64,000 nt of DNA from positions 131,586,580 through 131,650,579 of the forward strand of contig NC_080542.1 of assembly GCF_028640845.1 (NCBI RefSeq), in the 5' to 3' direction. Positions 20,291 to 33,052 of the stretch are shown piece after piece. The position numbers and the translations under genes are program-made. Numbering within the stretch: the stretch's first letter is position 1; the number at the start of each line of letters is the position of its first letter. The notes beneath the pieces were generated by a model. The model saw nothing but the letters and a program-made list of their open reading frames with translations, was not told the DNA's origin and did no database searches. This stretch comes from Ahaetulla prasina. Taxonomy: Eukaryota; Chordata; Lepidosauria; Squamata; Colubridae.

Positions 20291-20748
20291 ATCACTCTGA
20301 AAAATAGTGGGAACTTATAATAGTTGACAACTTGATATCCCAGTTGGTCAACATTCATCAGAATGTTTTTTCCTAAGATGTCCAATATTGAGGTAATCAA
20401 CTTTCACATGGGACGTAGTTAGTTCAGAGCAGTATCCATGCTTTGAATGGGGAGCATTAAACTTAATACATGCTGTTTACATGGCAGGGTTGCTGGAAAT
20501 CCATGAGAATCTGTAGCAATCAGAATAAACTATACTGGGTGACAGGACCTATAATATACCCTGGAATAGAATAGCTTCATATATTTTTCTGGTATAGAAG
20601 GTTGTCCAGCACAAGTCAAGAATCTTCATAACTGTATTCTGCCTTGAAGATCAATCAATCTACATGGCTATTTCAATGGAATAGACTGGTTTAACTGATG
20701 TATTCAAAAGGAAGATGATAAAACTTTATTGTTTGGGATGAAAAACTA

Positions 20749-20982
20749 TAGTAGTCCTCAATTTACCACCACAATTGAGCCCAAAATTCCCATTACTAAG
20801 CGAGACAGTCATTAAGTGAATTTTGCCCCATTTTACAATCAGTTGCCAAGTGCCTGAATCACATGACAACGGGGATTTTGTAATGACCACAATTGTGAAA
20901 AACAGTCATAGTCACTTTTTTCAATGCTGTTGTAACTTTGAACTGTCACTGAATGAACTGTTGTCAGTCAAGGACCACCTAT
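20749..20982. mobile_element. MITE-like element, copy D (internally deleted)
   Basis: Left end TAGTAGTCCTCAATTTACC, right end GTCAAGGACCACCTATA, with the family body between them but shortened in the middle. Orientation is opposite to copy A. Confidence 0.7.
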
Positions 20983-23057
20983 ACTTTTTAAATACATAAT
21001 TTTCATTAGAGATTTTCCACGGAATAAAAATAATATGAATTTTAACTTAAAGATACATAAATAGAAAAGAGTAACAGAGAAGCAAAAGAGAAATAAAGAA
21101 AAAATAGATAGAAAAGAAAGAAAAGGGAAGTAAGGAAAGAATAATAAGGAACTGGCTTCTGGTTTTCTTAACAGCAATTATAAGTATGTTTATATTTTAC
21201 CTCTCTCTCTAAAGTTCCATTGAAGTTTCCTTCTTTTCCTAGTTTACCCTTTATAATTGTCAAATCCACAAACCTTTGGTTCCTTGGGTGTGTTTTTTTT
21301 TTGCAAAAAGTCCTTAACGAATTTCCAATCCCTAATTAATGTAGTGATTGATTTTTCTCTACACAAATGGAGATGTGGAAATACTGATTGAGAAGATGTC
21401 TCTGCGCATCACACACTGAATATTTTGGCTTCTAATAATTTCTCAGGGTTTTTTTTGGGGGGGGGAGGGTGTGTTATGCGGAGCTCTCAAATTAAGATTT
21501 CCTAGCAGATGATGCCGTCACCTTCTTGCTACTTGTCTAGCTGCCATTGTCAGCCCATTTCTCTTGGGAAATGAAGCAGATGCAAAGGATGGTTGACAGT
21601 TTCCCAGCAGAAGTGAACTGTTCTCTTGACAAGGCTCTGCCTCTGTCAAATAAATATGGACATGTGAAAGTTGAAAGTATCTGGCATGTAAATAATAGGC
21701 AATTGCAAAATTTCATTGCCTTTCACTCAGCAAGTAAAAGAATGCCGTTCTTTCTTTTGGGGACGTTTGTAAAGTGCAATTAAGATTAAACCCAGAACAT
21801 GATTGATTTAACATGATTGCCCAAAGTAACGGGATTCCATGCTATTGCAAAAAGGGAATTGTCTTATGAGGAAGACTTAATTATCAATATTCACTAAGTA
21901 TTGGCGATGCTTTATTTAAAGGTAGGATTCAGTAATTGCTGATATAAATATGTATGTACAGATGTATGCATGCATGTAATCTACAGGAACATCAGAGGGA
22001 AAACTTTGTGTTGTGAAGTTATCTGAATTCCAAAAGGAGATTCAGGGTCAGCACAATAGTGTATACACAACATATTGCATATTCATTAATCAGTTTTTGG
22101 GAAATGCGTTTTATCACCCAGCCATTCAATTTATCCTTGTAATCTTGCATGAAAACAAAAGCTAAAAGATAAGAAACTGAAACAGACACTCGGTCATAAT
22201 GAGTTCATCACCTTAACACTGATTTTTTCACCACAGTTTAAATACTGGTTTTTTTAATCATTTATTAAATATTTTAAAACACATGATACTTTTTCAAGAT
22301 TACTTTACATCAGGAAGATAACTCCATTCTGGTGCTGAGAGCTAAAATTTGCCTTAGGCTGTCAGGTTTTGGGCCACGTTTCTCAGAGGTAAAACAAGAA
22401 GTAAAGTTGATTTAATTAACACCATATTTAGCAAATATAATTAATATGTTTGTCCTTCTTTCTCACTGCAAATTTTCAATTTTGGTAGGATCTTAAATAG
22501 GGCTCTCAACCGTTTGGTAAATGTCAACTTTGAGAAACCATGGTCTAAGAGTTCTATCTCTAAATGTTACTGTCTTCTGTTTGCATACAAATTCCTTAAT
22601 CTGTATGCAAACAGAGTTTATTATACAATTTCCCTCAGCAAAAACTATTGTCAATGAAATTTTCTAGAATATGCATTTTAAAATACATCTGCCTTTATTA
22701 TATCTGTAGATAAACAGAATATATACAGCGATAGTCCTCAAGATTATGTGAACATTTGATCTGAAGATTTGACTAGAAGATGGCTAAATCAGGTAATGAA
22801 ACTAAATCTTCAAAATGAATTTTGATGTATCCTGCCAGAGATCCTTCAATTCAACCAACAGGTTTATTTATTTATTTATTTTAAAAGTATTCGCCACCCA
22901 ATGTAAACATAACAATAATGAGAAAAAACAACAAAAATAAACAATGGAATACAACAATATGAAATTAAAGAATATAGGAAGCAGGGATGAGGATGGCTAG
23001 CTAATTAGTCCATTAACCTTGCCGTATTAGTCCAGTAGGCCTTCTAGTAATGTATTC
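20983..23057. other. No gene; A-rich retroposed-looking tract and plain DNA
   Basis: 21000-21180 has an AAAGAAA-rich tract similar in character to those near 35760 and 50040, possibly old retroposon tails. 22860-22990 starts with (TTTA)n and may be the 3' end of an unidentified minus-strand LINE. No coding sequence. Confidence 0.45.
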
Positions 23058-23065
23058 CCCTATTG

Positions 23066-23500
23066 CAGGGGTGTCAACCTCAAGGCCCGCAGGCCGGATT
23101 TGGTCCAAGGGGTGCTTAGATCTGGCCTGTGGGCCTACCCTGGAAACAGTCAGGGACTGGCCTATTGTGCCTCTGCCAGCAAAAATGGAGCTCATGGCCT
23201 CCTACAACCCTTTGCCAGTGAAAATGGAGCTTGGGGAGGCCATGCACGGCCTTCCTGGGCTCTTTTTTCAGCTGCAATGGCCTCCTGCAGCCCTCTGTCA
23301 GCTAAAACTTTTGCGACCTCACCAAGTTCCATTTTCCATGGCAGAGGGTTGCAGGAGGCTTTCACAACTGAAAACGGAGCCCAGGTGGGCCATTGCAGCC
23401 AAAAATGGAGCCATGCCTACTCTGGCCATGATCCCCCAGCCCCCCAAAGTCAGACACAATCCCAATGCAGCCCTTAATGGAATTGAGTTTGACACCCTTG
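23066..23500. mobile_element. hAT-like element (CAGGGGTGTCAA type)
   Basis: Left terminus CAGGGGTGTCAACCTCAA and right terminus TTGAGTTTGACACCCTTG are inverted repeats. The flanking octamers CCCTATTG and CTGTATTG match at six of eight positions, as expected for a decayed hAT 8-bp duplication. The 435-bp interior is GC-rich and contains repeated AAAATGGAGC words; its open frames look like low-complexity read-through, not a transposase. Confidence 0.8.
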
Positions 23501-23508
23501 CTGTATTG

Positions 23509-25209
23509 GGTCCCCAGACTAACCAGCAGAGTCAGGCCTTCAGACCCTTGTGGAAGGATAGGAGGATGGGGACAAACCATGTTGAATCATGTTGTCTTAT
23601 CTCACTTCACCTCTCTTCAGCTCAGCTCATTGAATCAAATCAATTATTTGAATTGTCTCTTGAATGACACATACATAGACATGATTCACATATGCTTTCC
23701 ACCAGATCTGAGGATCCTTGTAGATTCCTTGCTTTTCTGCTCATTTTGCCTTGATAAAATCTATCAGTAATAGAAAGTTCTTGTGGAGTTATTTTGCTCT
23801 CTCATCCCTTATTCCTAAGAACAACCCAATCATGACAGCTTTAATAACACTGAACATCAGAACATGGGTGGACACAGAAGTATACCAAGGTTGATGAAGG
23901 TCCTTGCAATATTTCACAGCAATCTGTAAAAGTGATGCTTAGTAGATATGAATTGTTTTGTTTTGTTTGTAAAATATGCAACCAAGAAGTCAAGAAGACA
24001 ATGCTGGCTGGGTGTTATGGGAGCTGTAGTTCAAAGTTGGGCAAAGCTGGTTTATTCATTGTGTGACCTTTCTCCTATCTTTCCTCCTATCTACTTTTCT
24101 ATTTGGGCTTCTATATTTAAGGCAGATGCTGTAATGACTTTCCATAAGCTGTTTTGTCAGAAATGCCACAACAAATTCTATGGAGAGGAGGAATCCTTCT
24201 TTTGCATTTTTCTATTATGATTCCAAGAATCCCTTGATTAGCTTTTCTGTGGTAACTGTGAATTACCAACATGAGGCATATTTGATCCCTTCCAACTTTG
24301 CTGTCAGAAACTGTATTTAAAGCTGTCATGCCTTTAGACTCGCTTTTCCCACCATGAAATACCCCAAATGCCATATCCAGAATTTAAAATGGCTAATTAT
24401 TTTAATGCTAAAAGCATAGAATGTCCCCAGCTTACTCATTAAAGAGTGTTCACCTCCACCTGGTTTTGATAAAGTCAGTATTTCTCTCAGAAGTGTACAA
24501 TAAACAACACATTTATAGTGAGTTCAGTTGTTAATGCTACCCACTGCTGTTATTAAATATCTTTGACGTTTGTAGTCTGGCATTTATTTAAATATCAGTA
24601 TAAGCCTGACAGCTTTGCTTAATTGCATATTGATAAATAAATGAAGTACAAAACAATAACAACTCTGCAATGCTCATCATTAATACAGAAATCAGATTTA
24701 AACCAAGCAGGTTTCAGGTGTAAGATTTTCTTTAAAAATCTTGTTTAAATACAGTCAAAAATCCAAACATTCATGTAACCCAGCTGAATAATTTATTATT
24801 TAACAGCTAAAATAAATTTCCATATCTTCTCTAATGTCTTTCATTCTTAGATTCAGGGGTATTTTAAACTCATCAAATATCCCCAGTTTATATGAAGTAT
24901 TTGATATTTGACATCAGTAGAGTTAGGTTTTTAATATTTTTAAATTGATATATTTATTAGTTTATTAGTTATCCATTGAGGCTGCCCATCCTGTTAGTAA
25001 ATCTTGACTAGTTTGCAGTTAAATAAGAACAATAAAAAAATTCTTGACTGATTGAGAGAACAATACACCTTAACTTAAGACAAATATAATATTTGATCAG
25101 TGCTTGAGATTTTACTTAATAATATTTTAAGACTTAGTGAATTATGTGGACATAGAAATATATAGTTCTAAACTCTGCTCAGGCAATAATTCAAAGAGCA
25201 GATTATTTC
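23509..25209. other. No gene; possible conserved noncoding stretch
   Basis: No repeat family recognised from 24370 to 24960. That part is AT-rich but not simple, with several TAATTA/TTAATTGC homeodomain-type words, and could be a conserved non-coding element; this is only an impression. Confidence 0.35.
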
Positions 25210-25365
25210 TAGTGAAGACCTAGAAACCAGGAAACTGTGAGTTCTAGTCCAGCCTTAGGCATGAAAGTGGCTGGGTGAATTTGGTCCAGTCACTTTCTCA
25301 CAGCTCAACCTACCCTATTGTGGTAGTGAAAATAGAAAGAGGGAGGAATATTATGTAGTTTGCTT
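25210..25365 (+). mobile_element. tRNA-derived SINE, 5'-damaged copy
   Basis: GTGAGTTCTAGTCC (box B region), GTGGCTGGGTGAATTTGG and CCAGTCACTTTCTCACAGC match the SINE at 10048. Box A is lost. Confidence 0.65.
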
Positions 25366-25370
25366 TATAG

Positions 25371-25586
25371 GTAAAGGTAAAGGTTCCCCTCGCATATACG
25401 TGCTAGTTGTTGCCGACTCTAGGGGGCGGTGCTCATCTCCATTTCAAAGCCAAAGAGCCAGCGCTGTCCGAAGACGTCTCCGTGGTCATGTGGCCGGCAT
25501 GACTCAAGGCGCAAGGAACGCTGTTACCTTCCCACCAAAGGTGGTCCCTATTTTTTCTACTTGCATTTTTACGTGCTTTCGAAACT
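25371..25586 (-). mobile_element. SINE with ACCTTT tail, 5'-truncated
   Basis: On the minus strand the copy ends GGGGAACCTTTACCTTTACC, the tail of squamate SINEs thought to be mobilised by Bov-B LINEs. The body (AGTCGGCAACAACTAGCACG pattern, ACGTCTTCGGACAGCGC) matches the longer copies at 43004 and 46385; the tRNA-like head is missing. Confidence 0.75.
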
Positions 25587-25735
25587 ACTTATAAAGTAAA
25601 AAATGCAGAATAAAACCTAATAAATTAACGAAAATAAATATGGATGTACAATCAGTGAGATAGATTTGACTATTCTGATTATTTCTTCCCATCTGCTTGC
25701 CTGCCTTTATCCAGCTTCTCTTCTGCATGGATATT

Positions 25736-26010
25736 TTTTTAAAAATTTTTTTAATTTGCATTTATATCCCGCCCTTCTCCGAAGACTCAGGGCAGCTTAC
25801 ACTATGTCAATCAATAGTCTTCATCCATTTATATATTATATACAAAGTCAACTTATTGTCCCCAACAATCTGGGTCCTCATTTTACCTACCTTATAAAGG
25901 ATGGAAGGCTGAGTCAACCTTGGGCCTGGTGGGACTTGAACCTGCAGTAATTGTAAGCAGCTGCTGTTAATAACAGACTGTCTTAGCAGTCTGAGCCACT
26001 CAAGGACCCA
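25736..26010 (-). mobile_element. SINE with L2-type 3' tail
   Basis: On the minus strand: tRNA-like head (GTGGCTCAGACTGCTAAG and GCAGGTTCAAGTCC), body (CAAGGTTGACTCAGCC, TAAAATGAGGACCCAGATTG) and a 3' end CTGCCCTGAGTCTTCGGAGA leading to a poly-A-like end. The last block matches the 3' tail of the L2 LINEs at 54194 and 58682. Confidence 0.8.
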
Positions 26011-26867
26011 AGGATTTTCTCTAAGAGTCAAGCCACCAGATTTCTAAATCAGTTTCAGTATGACAAGCCATCTTCTCACCAATACCAAGGGTGTGGCCAT
26101 TGGGTGGAACGGGTTGGATCTGTGGTTGGGCTTGAGACTTCTTTGATTTGCACATTAAGGAAATATGTGAGGGAGCTCTGTTACACAGACTTTCAGAAAA
26201 TGGTTTGGAAACCAGATGGGAACAATTAACATGGTGGCAGAGAGAGAATTCACGGATAAAGTTTAAAGCAACTAGGTAGTGATTCAAAAGCATAACAAAG
26301 ATGGAAACAGCAAAGAGGGCATCAAATACCAGATATTTATCAGTCTTGTTTGCTTTGGATCATTCCAGGCTGACTTTTTCTTAGTAGCAAATCACTTGAC
26401 ATCTTGAATGTGAAGGAAGAACAATTTGAAGCACAGAAAAACTGAATTGTGATGCATTTTTATTATCTCTGTGAGAGATGGAACAAATCCCTGCTAGGAG
26501 AAAATATATCTAGGAAGAAGTCATCTCAGGGATAAAAACACAGAGGAAAAAAAATGAGTATTCTTCTTTTATCCATCCACACATTTGTTTAAATCCATTC
26601 TGGATTGTGTTTTACAAGTTTATATGTAGACATATCTTACAATACCTGCCCATTAGGTATAGTGAAACAATCATTTCATAGTCAGATGCTGGGAGATGGA
26701 ACAAAATTGTGGAAGGGGATAGCTGAGTCCTGCATTTTTTAAAAAATAATAATGAGGTGCAGTGGAGATAGTATCCTATCACCAGTGTCCAAGGAAGGTT
26801 TGAATATTGGTTCAATTGAGTCTTATACATGGAATGGAATACCATATTTTCCCCTGTTCTAAGTAGC
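26011..26867. other. No gene recognised
   Basis: No gene or repeat family recognised. Confidence 0.5.
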
Positions 26868-27063
26868 CAAATCATAGAGTTGGAAGAGACCTCTGAATTC
26901 ATCTCATTCAGTCTTCTGCTCAGTACAGTATCTGCTAAAGTATTTTGTATGGATAACTATCCAGACCTTCATTAAAGGAGACCATGCTACTTCATACAGA
27001 GCCTATTCTACTGACGAAAATTCTTGCCATCAGAAAATTTCTCCTAATAATTAAGCTGAATCT
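26868..27063 (-). mobile_element. Old CR1 3' fragment
   Basis: Plus-strand reading ATAGAGTTGGAAGAGACCTC and later CATCAGAAAATTTCTCCTAA follow the CR1 3' end with many substitutions, so this is one of the older CR1 copies. Confidence 0.65.
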
Positions 27064-27184
27064 TTTTTATAGTTTCAAAAAATTGGTTTGATCATGAACG
27101 CCAAGGTGACAGAAAATATATTCATTCCACCCTATAGATGATGTTTCTTCTCATTAAACAACATCATTTGCCTTTTTTTTTATT

Positions 27185-28816
27185 TGTAAACTGAAACCAT
27201 ATCTATCTATTGGGCCTGATGGTCTATGTGCATACTTCTTAAAAAAACTTTCCACAAATGTAGCAGAATCCCTAAGCATAATCTTTGAAAAATCTTTCAG
27301 GACCAGCTCCCTTCCCAAACTATGGTCACTAGCCACGGTCATCCCTGTCTTCAAAAAAGGAGAGCCCAGCCTAGTTGAAAATTAATGGAATCATTCCATC
27401 AATTAATGGAATGCAAAGTAATGGAATCAATCATCAACCAATCCATCACCCTCCACCTAACAAACAACCTACTCTCTAATAAACAATTTGGTTTCAGAAA
27501 AAAATTATCCTGTAATTTACAACTTCTTCACTGCAAAAACATATGGGCTACAAATCTTGATCAAAGCAAAGCAATAGATGCAATTTAATAGACTTCTGTA
27601 AAGTTTTTGACTCAGTGGTACATGACAAACTTCTTCTAAAACTAAAATCCTATGGTATCTCCGGTCCCCTCCATAATTGGATAACAGCGTTCCTGTCAAA
27701 CAGACAACAAGCGGTCAAAATAGGCAATGCCCTATCAAATCCTGCTCCTGTCACTGCCCCCAAGGCAGTGTCCTAGGACCAACGCTCTTCATATTATACA
27801 ATAATGACCTCTGTGACCATATTATAAGTAATTGTGTTCTCTTCGCCAATGATGTTAAACTACTTAACACTACCAACAATACGGCTACTCTTCAAAAAGA
27901 CCTTGACTTTGTATCGGAATGGTCTAAAATATGGCAACTCCAAATCTCAACCAGCAAATGCTCTGTCTTATACATTGGAAAAAAGAATCAGAACACTAAA
28001 TACAAGCTTGATGGACATTACCTTGTAGATGACCCTCACCCTGTTAAAGACCTTGGAGTTTTCATATCAAATGATTTAAGTGCCAAAGCCCACTGCAACT
28101 ACATCGCAAAAAAGGCTTTAAGAGTTATAAACTTAATCTTGCATAGTTTCTTCTCCAGAAATATTATACTACCATCCAGAGCATATAAAACATTTGCTAG
28201 ACTAATTCTTGAATACAGCTTGACTGTCTGGAACCCATACCACAATTCTGACATCAATACAATTGAACGTGTCCAGAAATATTTTACAAGAAGAGTTTTC
28301 CACTCCTCTGAATACAACAAAATACCTTATGCCACCAGACTTGAAATCCTGGGCTTAGAAAATTTAGAACTCTGCCACCTTCGACAAGACCTGGGTTTAA
28401 CTCATAGAATCATCTGTTACAATGTTCTTCCTGTTGAAGACTATTTCAGTCGCAACAATACATGAGCACACAATAGATTTAAGCTTAATGTGAACTGCTC
28501 CAATTTTGATTGCAGAAAATATGACTTCAGTAATAGAGTTGTTAATGCCTGGAATGCACTATCTGACTCTGTGGTCTCTTCCCATTGGAATGTGGACCTC
28601 ACCCCATTCCTAACAGGTCTGTAAGGGGTGTGCATAAGAGCACCAGTGTGCCTACCATTCCTGTCTTAATGTTCTCCTTGATCGTATCCAACTCGTATAA
28701 TTATTTCATGCTTATATATATATATATATATATATATAAATACTTATATGTCATATAGTTATTTCATGCTTATGCTTATATATAAGCATAAACTTATATA
28801 TACCATTGTGACAAAA

Positions 28817-28851
<35 letters not shown>

Positions 28852-28855
28852 AAAT
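27185..28855 (+). pseudogene. Rex1/CR1-like LINE: RT to 3' tail
   Basis: This is the longest copy of the family. It starts inside the RT N-terminal region (F-E-K-S-F-R, W-S-L-A-T-V-I-P-V-F-K-K-G), continues through N-K-Q-F-G-F-R, F-D-S-V-V-H-D-K-L-L and G-S-V-L-G-P-T-L-F-I-L-Y-N, and reaches the active site read as F-A-N-D instead of F-A-D-D, a loss of one catalytic Asp. The thumb and C-terminal region follow (L-E-Y-S-L-T-V-W-N-P, R-L-E-I-L-G-L), then stops near 28464 and the usual 3' UTR ending GTGACAAAATAAATAAA with a (TAAA)n tail. Frameshifts near 27590 and 27700. Normal function would be target-primed reverse transcription of its own RNA; this copy is dead. Confidence 0.88.
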
Positions 28856-29437
28856 GACTGAAGTCACTTACACAATGAGATAAATAGTGAATAAATTTGA
28901 TAAGCAAGCAAATAAATAAATAAATAAACAAATCCCAGGTCCTTGGGAAGCACTCAATAGATCAATAAAAATACCAAATCCAACCTAAATATCTGGCTGC
29001 CTGTATTCCCAACCATAGTAGTAGTAGTGATATTAGTAAGAATACAGTAATTGACAAAATCACCACCAATCAATTGCAAAAGATTGTTTTTACCTGGAAC
29101 AATTTACATCCTGTGACAACACCTTTAACACAATCAGACCGATCCTGATTATCCCAGATCCTTGGAAGGACTCAACAGGTATATAAAAACGTCAAATTTA
29201 GTCTAAACACATAGCCGACTAGCCGACCAATCATAATATTTTAATTAATCTTCTGTGCCACTCAATGATTCTTAATGACTTTAGGTGACTTGCAACTATC
29301 TAATAAACTACAATAATATCAATACAAGGTAAAATTTGGGATAGTTAAGATTTGGAATTGTCCTTCTGAGTCCTCTTTCTCTCTCCCCCCTTTTTTTTTG
29401 AAGATAAGGACATTTTTAGTCCTTTTCTCTTCTTATA
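28856..29437. other. No gene; imperfect 217-bp-spaced duplication
   Basis: CCCAGGTCCTTGGGAAGCAC at 28936 and CCCAGATCCTTGGAAGGACT at 29153 begin two related stretches of about 65 bp (…ACTCAA…ATAAAAA…CAAAT…). Otherwise unclassified. Confidence 0.5.
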
Positions 29438-31490
29438 ATATATAATATATAACAACAAAGTTGGAAGGGAACTCGGAGGCCTTCTAGTCCAACCCCCTGC
29501 CCAGGCAGGAAACCCTACACCATCTCAGTCAGATGGTTATCCAACATTTTCTTAAAAATTTCCAGTGTTGGAGCATTCACAACTTCTGCAGGCAAGTCCA
29601 CTTATTAATTGTTCTAACTGTCAGGAAATTTCTCCTTAGTTCTAAGTTGCTTCTTTCCTTGATCAGTTTTCACCCATTGCTTCTTGTTCTACCCTCAAGT
29701 GCTTTGGAGGACAGCCCGACTCCCTCTTCTTTGTGGCAACCCCTGAGATATTGGAACACTGCTATCATGTCTCCCCTAGTCCTTCTTTTTATTAAACTAG
29801 ACATACCCAGTTCCTGCAATCGTTCTTCATAGGTTTTAGTCTCCAGTCCCCTAATCATCTTTGTTGCTCTTCTCTGCACTCTTTCTAGAGTCTCAGCATC
29901 TTTTTTACATTGTGGCAACCAAAACTGGATGCAATATTCCAAGTGTGGCCTTACCAAGGCATTATAAAGTGGCACTAACACTTCACGTGATCTTGATTCT
30001 ATCCCTCTGTTTATGCAGTCCAGAACTATGTTGGCTTTTTTGGCAGCTGCTGTACACTGCTGGCTCATATCTAAATGGTTATCCACTAGGACTCCAAGAT
30101 CCCTCTCACAGGTACTATTATTGAGTAAGGTACCACATATACAGTACCTGTGCATTTTGTTTTTTGTTTTTTTGCTTAAATGTAGAACCTTACTTTTTTC
30201 ACTGTTGAATTTCATTTTGTTAGATAGCGCCCAATGTTCAAGTCTGTCAAGATTCTTCTGTATCTTGAGGCTATCTTCTGGAGTGTTGACTATTCCTGCC
30301 AGCTTGGTGTCATCTGCAAATTTGATGAGTTCGCCATCTATCCCCTCGTCCAAGTCATTGATGAAGATGTTAAAGAGTACTGGGCCTGAAACAGAGCCCA
30401 TGTGGATGTAGTTCCGTTGAGGACTACACGTTGAGTGCGGAGCCAGTTATGGATCCATCTGGTGGTGGTGCTGTCTAACCCACATTTTTCTACTTTATCT
30501 AGTAGTAGGTTATGGTCTACTTTATCAAATGCTTTACTGAAGTCCAAGTAAATTATATTGACAGCATTCCTTTGGTCTACTAATTTTGTCATTTTGTCAA
30601 AGAATGCAATAAGATTAGTCTGGCATGATCTGTTTTTGACAAACCCATGTTGGCTTTTGGTTATTACTTTGTTTGCTTCTAGGTGTTCGGTGATTCGTTG
30701 CTTGATTATCTTTTCCAGAATCTTCCCCGGTATTGAGGTCAGGCTGATAGGTCTGTAGTTTCCTGGATCTGTTTTTTTTCCTTTTTTGAGGATGGGAACT
30801 ACATCAGCTCTTTTTCAGTCCTCTGGCAGCTCCCCTGTGCTCCAGGATCTTTGAAAGATATAGTTCAGTGGTTCTGAGATCACGTCTGCCAGTTCCTTCA
30901 GAACCTTGGGGTGTAATCCATCCGGTCCTGGTGATTTGAACTCCTCTAGGGTAGACAGGTGTTCACTTACCATTTTCTTCTTTATTTTAACTTGTGTTTC
31001 TAATCTGTTTTTTGTGGTGCTGTTTTTGATAGGTTGGATTGTTTTGCAAAGACAGATGCAAAAAATGAGTTAAGTAGATCTGCTTTCTCCCTGTTGCTTG
31101 TCATCTTCTTGCCACTTTCTGCCAGGAATGGGCCAATTGTTTCCTTGACTTTTTTCTTGTTTTTAACATGTTGGAAGAAGCTTTTTTTATTATTTTTTAC
31201 TTTTGTCGCTAGCCTTTGTTCATTGTGAGCCTTAGCTTTCCTCACTTCATCTTTACAGGCTCGGGCTATTTGCTGATATTCTGCCTTAGTTATTTGCCCC
31301 TCTTTCCACTTTTTATATTGGATCATATACTCTAGGAGTTCTCTGAAATTACATTTAGCAATTCTTGGATTGCTTCAGCTAGTTTTTCCATTTCTATATG
31401 ATATGATTTTTCTGGAGCTTTTAATTTATTTATATTAAGTAAGTGTTTTTTAAAGCTCTTTGTGTCTGTCCTGAGTTTCAGCTCTTCCTT
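29438..31490 (-). mobile_element. CR1 LINE, 5'-truncated, 2 kb
   Basis: On the minus strand the element runs from a 5' truncation near 31490 through ORF2 to the CR1 3' end GGAAGGGAACTCGG complement and a TATAATATATAATATA tail. It shares its 3' UTR with fragments at 12834, 33640, 35408, 35607 and 48486. Confidence 0.92.
29670..31326 (-). pseudogene. CR1 ORF2 reverse transcriptase
   Basis: From upstream to downstream on the minus strand: a helical pre-RT region (31326-31000, K-S-F-F-Q-H-V-K-N-K-K), a middle piece (30592-30410, I-I-Y-L-D-F-S-K-A-F-D-K-V-D-H), then after a frameshift near 30405 the frame from 30401 with G-P-V-L-F-N-I-F-I-N-D-L-D and the catalytic K-F-A-D-D-T-K-L. It continues to the C-terminal R-P-H-L-E-Y-C, R-V-Q-R-R-A-T-K-M and R-R-T-R-G-D-M-I motifs. 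The FADD active site is intact. An in-frame gap between 31000 and 30592 contains further RT sequence with decay. Product would be the RT of a CR1 LINE. Confidence 0.92.
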
Positions 31491-31822
31491 CTATTAAGAC
31501 AACAGTGATGGCCATTTGGAGATTCCTTTCCCTTCTGAGAGAAGACAGACAAAATACAAGTTAATGTCAGAGTTTGTTGCAGAAATCAAATCCAGAAAGC
31601 ACACACAGGCAGACTGATGCAGCAGGATTCATTAACTTCTCTTTATATATAATATAACACTTAAGTAAATGTATAATACCAATGGCTGATTCTTCTAATG
31701 TAGCTTGTTAAGATATTATTCCTTCTTATTATCACCTATTATCAATTCACCCTCTTCTCCTTGCAACAGACCTATATCCTCTTCATTTTTCCTTTCTTTC
31801 TGATCTGATATACTTTACAAAG

Positions 31823-31878
<56 letters not shown>

Positions 31879-33052
31879 TGATAGTGGTAACAAGCCACTT
31901 CTAATCCCTATTTTTACTGTGAGTAAACAAGTCCATTTTTCTCAGTGCAGTTTAAAATGATACTGTAGGAAGCAGATTGATAGCTGATTCTTACTGTATT
32001 TGAACTTTACAAAATTTATCTACAGTGAATTTGCCTGGGGGACATGGAGCTTTGTGGAACATCTTTTTGATTTCAGCATGCATTAAAGCAAATGTTTTTC
32101 CCCTGTGCATTTGTCAGGAGCTAAGATGGAACTTGAATGTCCCAGGATCAGGATAACCATCAGAGGGAAGGGAAAAGTAGTTAAAAAAATAAAACCTCCA
32201 TGCAACTACTGCCTATCATGACATTTTTTGATCCCCCTGCCTGGTTAAGAAAGTATACAGCCAACAGGGCTTGTGACAAATCCCAAATGTTTGCCAAGGG
32301 AAGCATATCTCATGCCATTATGCTAGCTCTCTTTCAGATTGAAACAACAACTCACTCATTGCCACAACAATGTACTTTCTATTACATAAAGGCATATCTT
32401 CCAATAATGTTATTAGATGATAGTGACATATTTAGATAATTTTTGCTTCTATTCTTTTGATTTAGCTAATGGAGATAAATTGACTTTTAAAAAAATTTAA
32501 ATACTACATTTCTTTTTGGTGTACCCTGGAGATCTTTTATTTCAGGCCAAAACATACATACACAAATACAATTGATGGAAGTTAGTAGACCAAGCTCCTT
32601 TCATTTGTTTTGTTTAAAACTGAAAATCAGAAGTGGTTTTAAGGAAAAAAGTACTCATTTAGCTTCCTTTCTGCAGGCTCAGGTCATGTCCTGCATATAT
32701 TTACCTCCTTGAAGCAGAATACTGAAGCAGCCTTGAATTTCTATAAGTTATCGATTGAATATATTAAAAAAATTATAAAAGTAACAAAAGCCTATGCAGA
32801 ACTCATGGTAACATTTGTCATTCATGTCAGATCCATATTTCATTTCACTCTGGAGCCGTGGAAGGAGAAAAATGGTTTTGATGTGCATTTGCAACCAATT
32901 CATAATAGGAAGGTATATCTTCTTGAGCATAGATTTACATTCCAATAATAGTGATAGTGTGACTTTAATACCAGGTTCACTTGGATATTTTGAAGAGTGG
33001 ACTGTTCAGGTCATTTCTGCTACTTAGGTACTCTTACTCTACCCTTTTAGAA
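31491..33052. other. No gene; contains a (GT)n microsatellite
   Basis: Apart from the (GT)n at 31825-31877 nothing was recognised. Short open frames here have no recognisable features. Confidence 0.5.
31825..31877. repeat. (GT)n microsatellite
   Basis: About 26 perfect GT units. Confidence 0.98.

Noticed and set aside
23050..23667. 205-codon open frame
   Set aside because: It spans a GC-rich non-autonomous hAT element and its flank; no domain and frames open on several phases.
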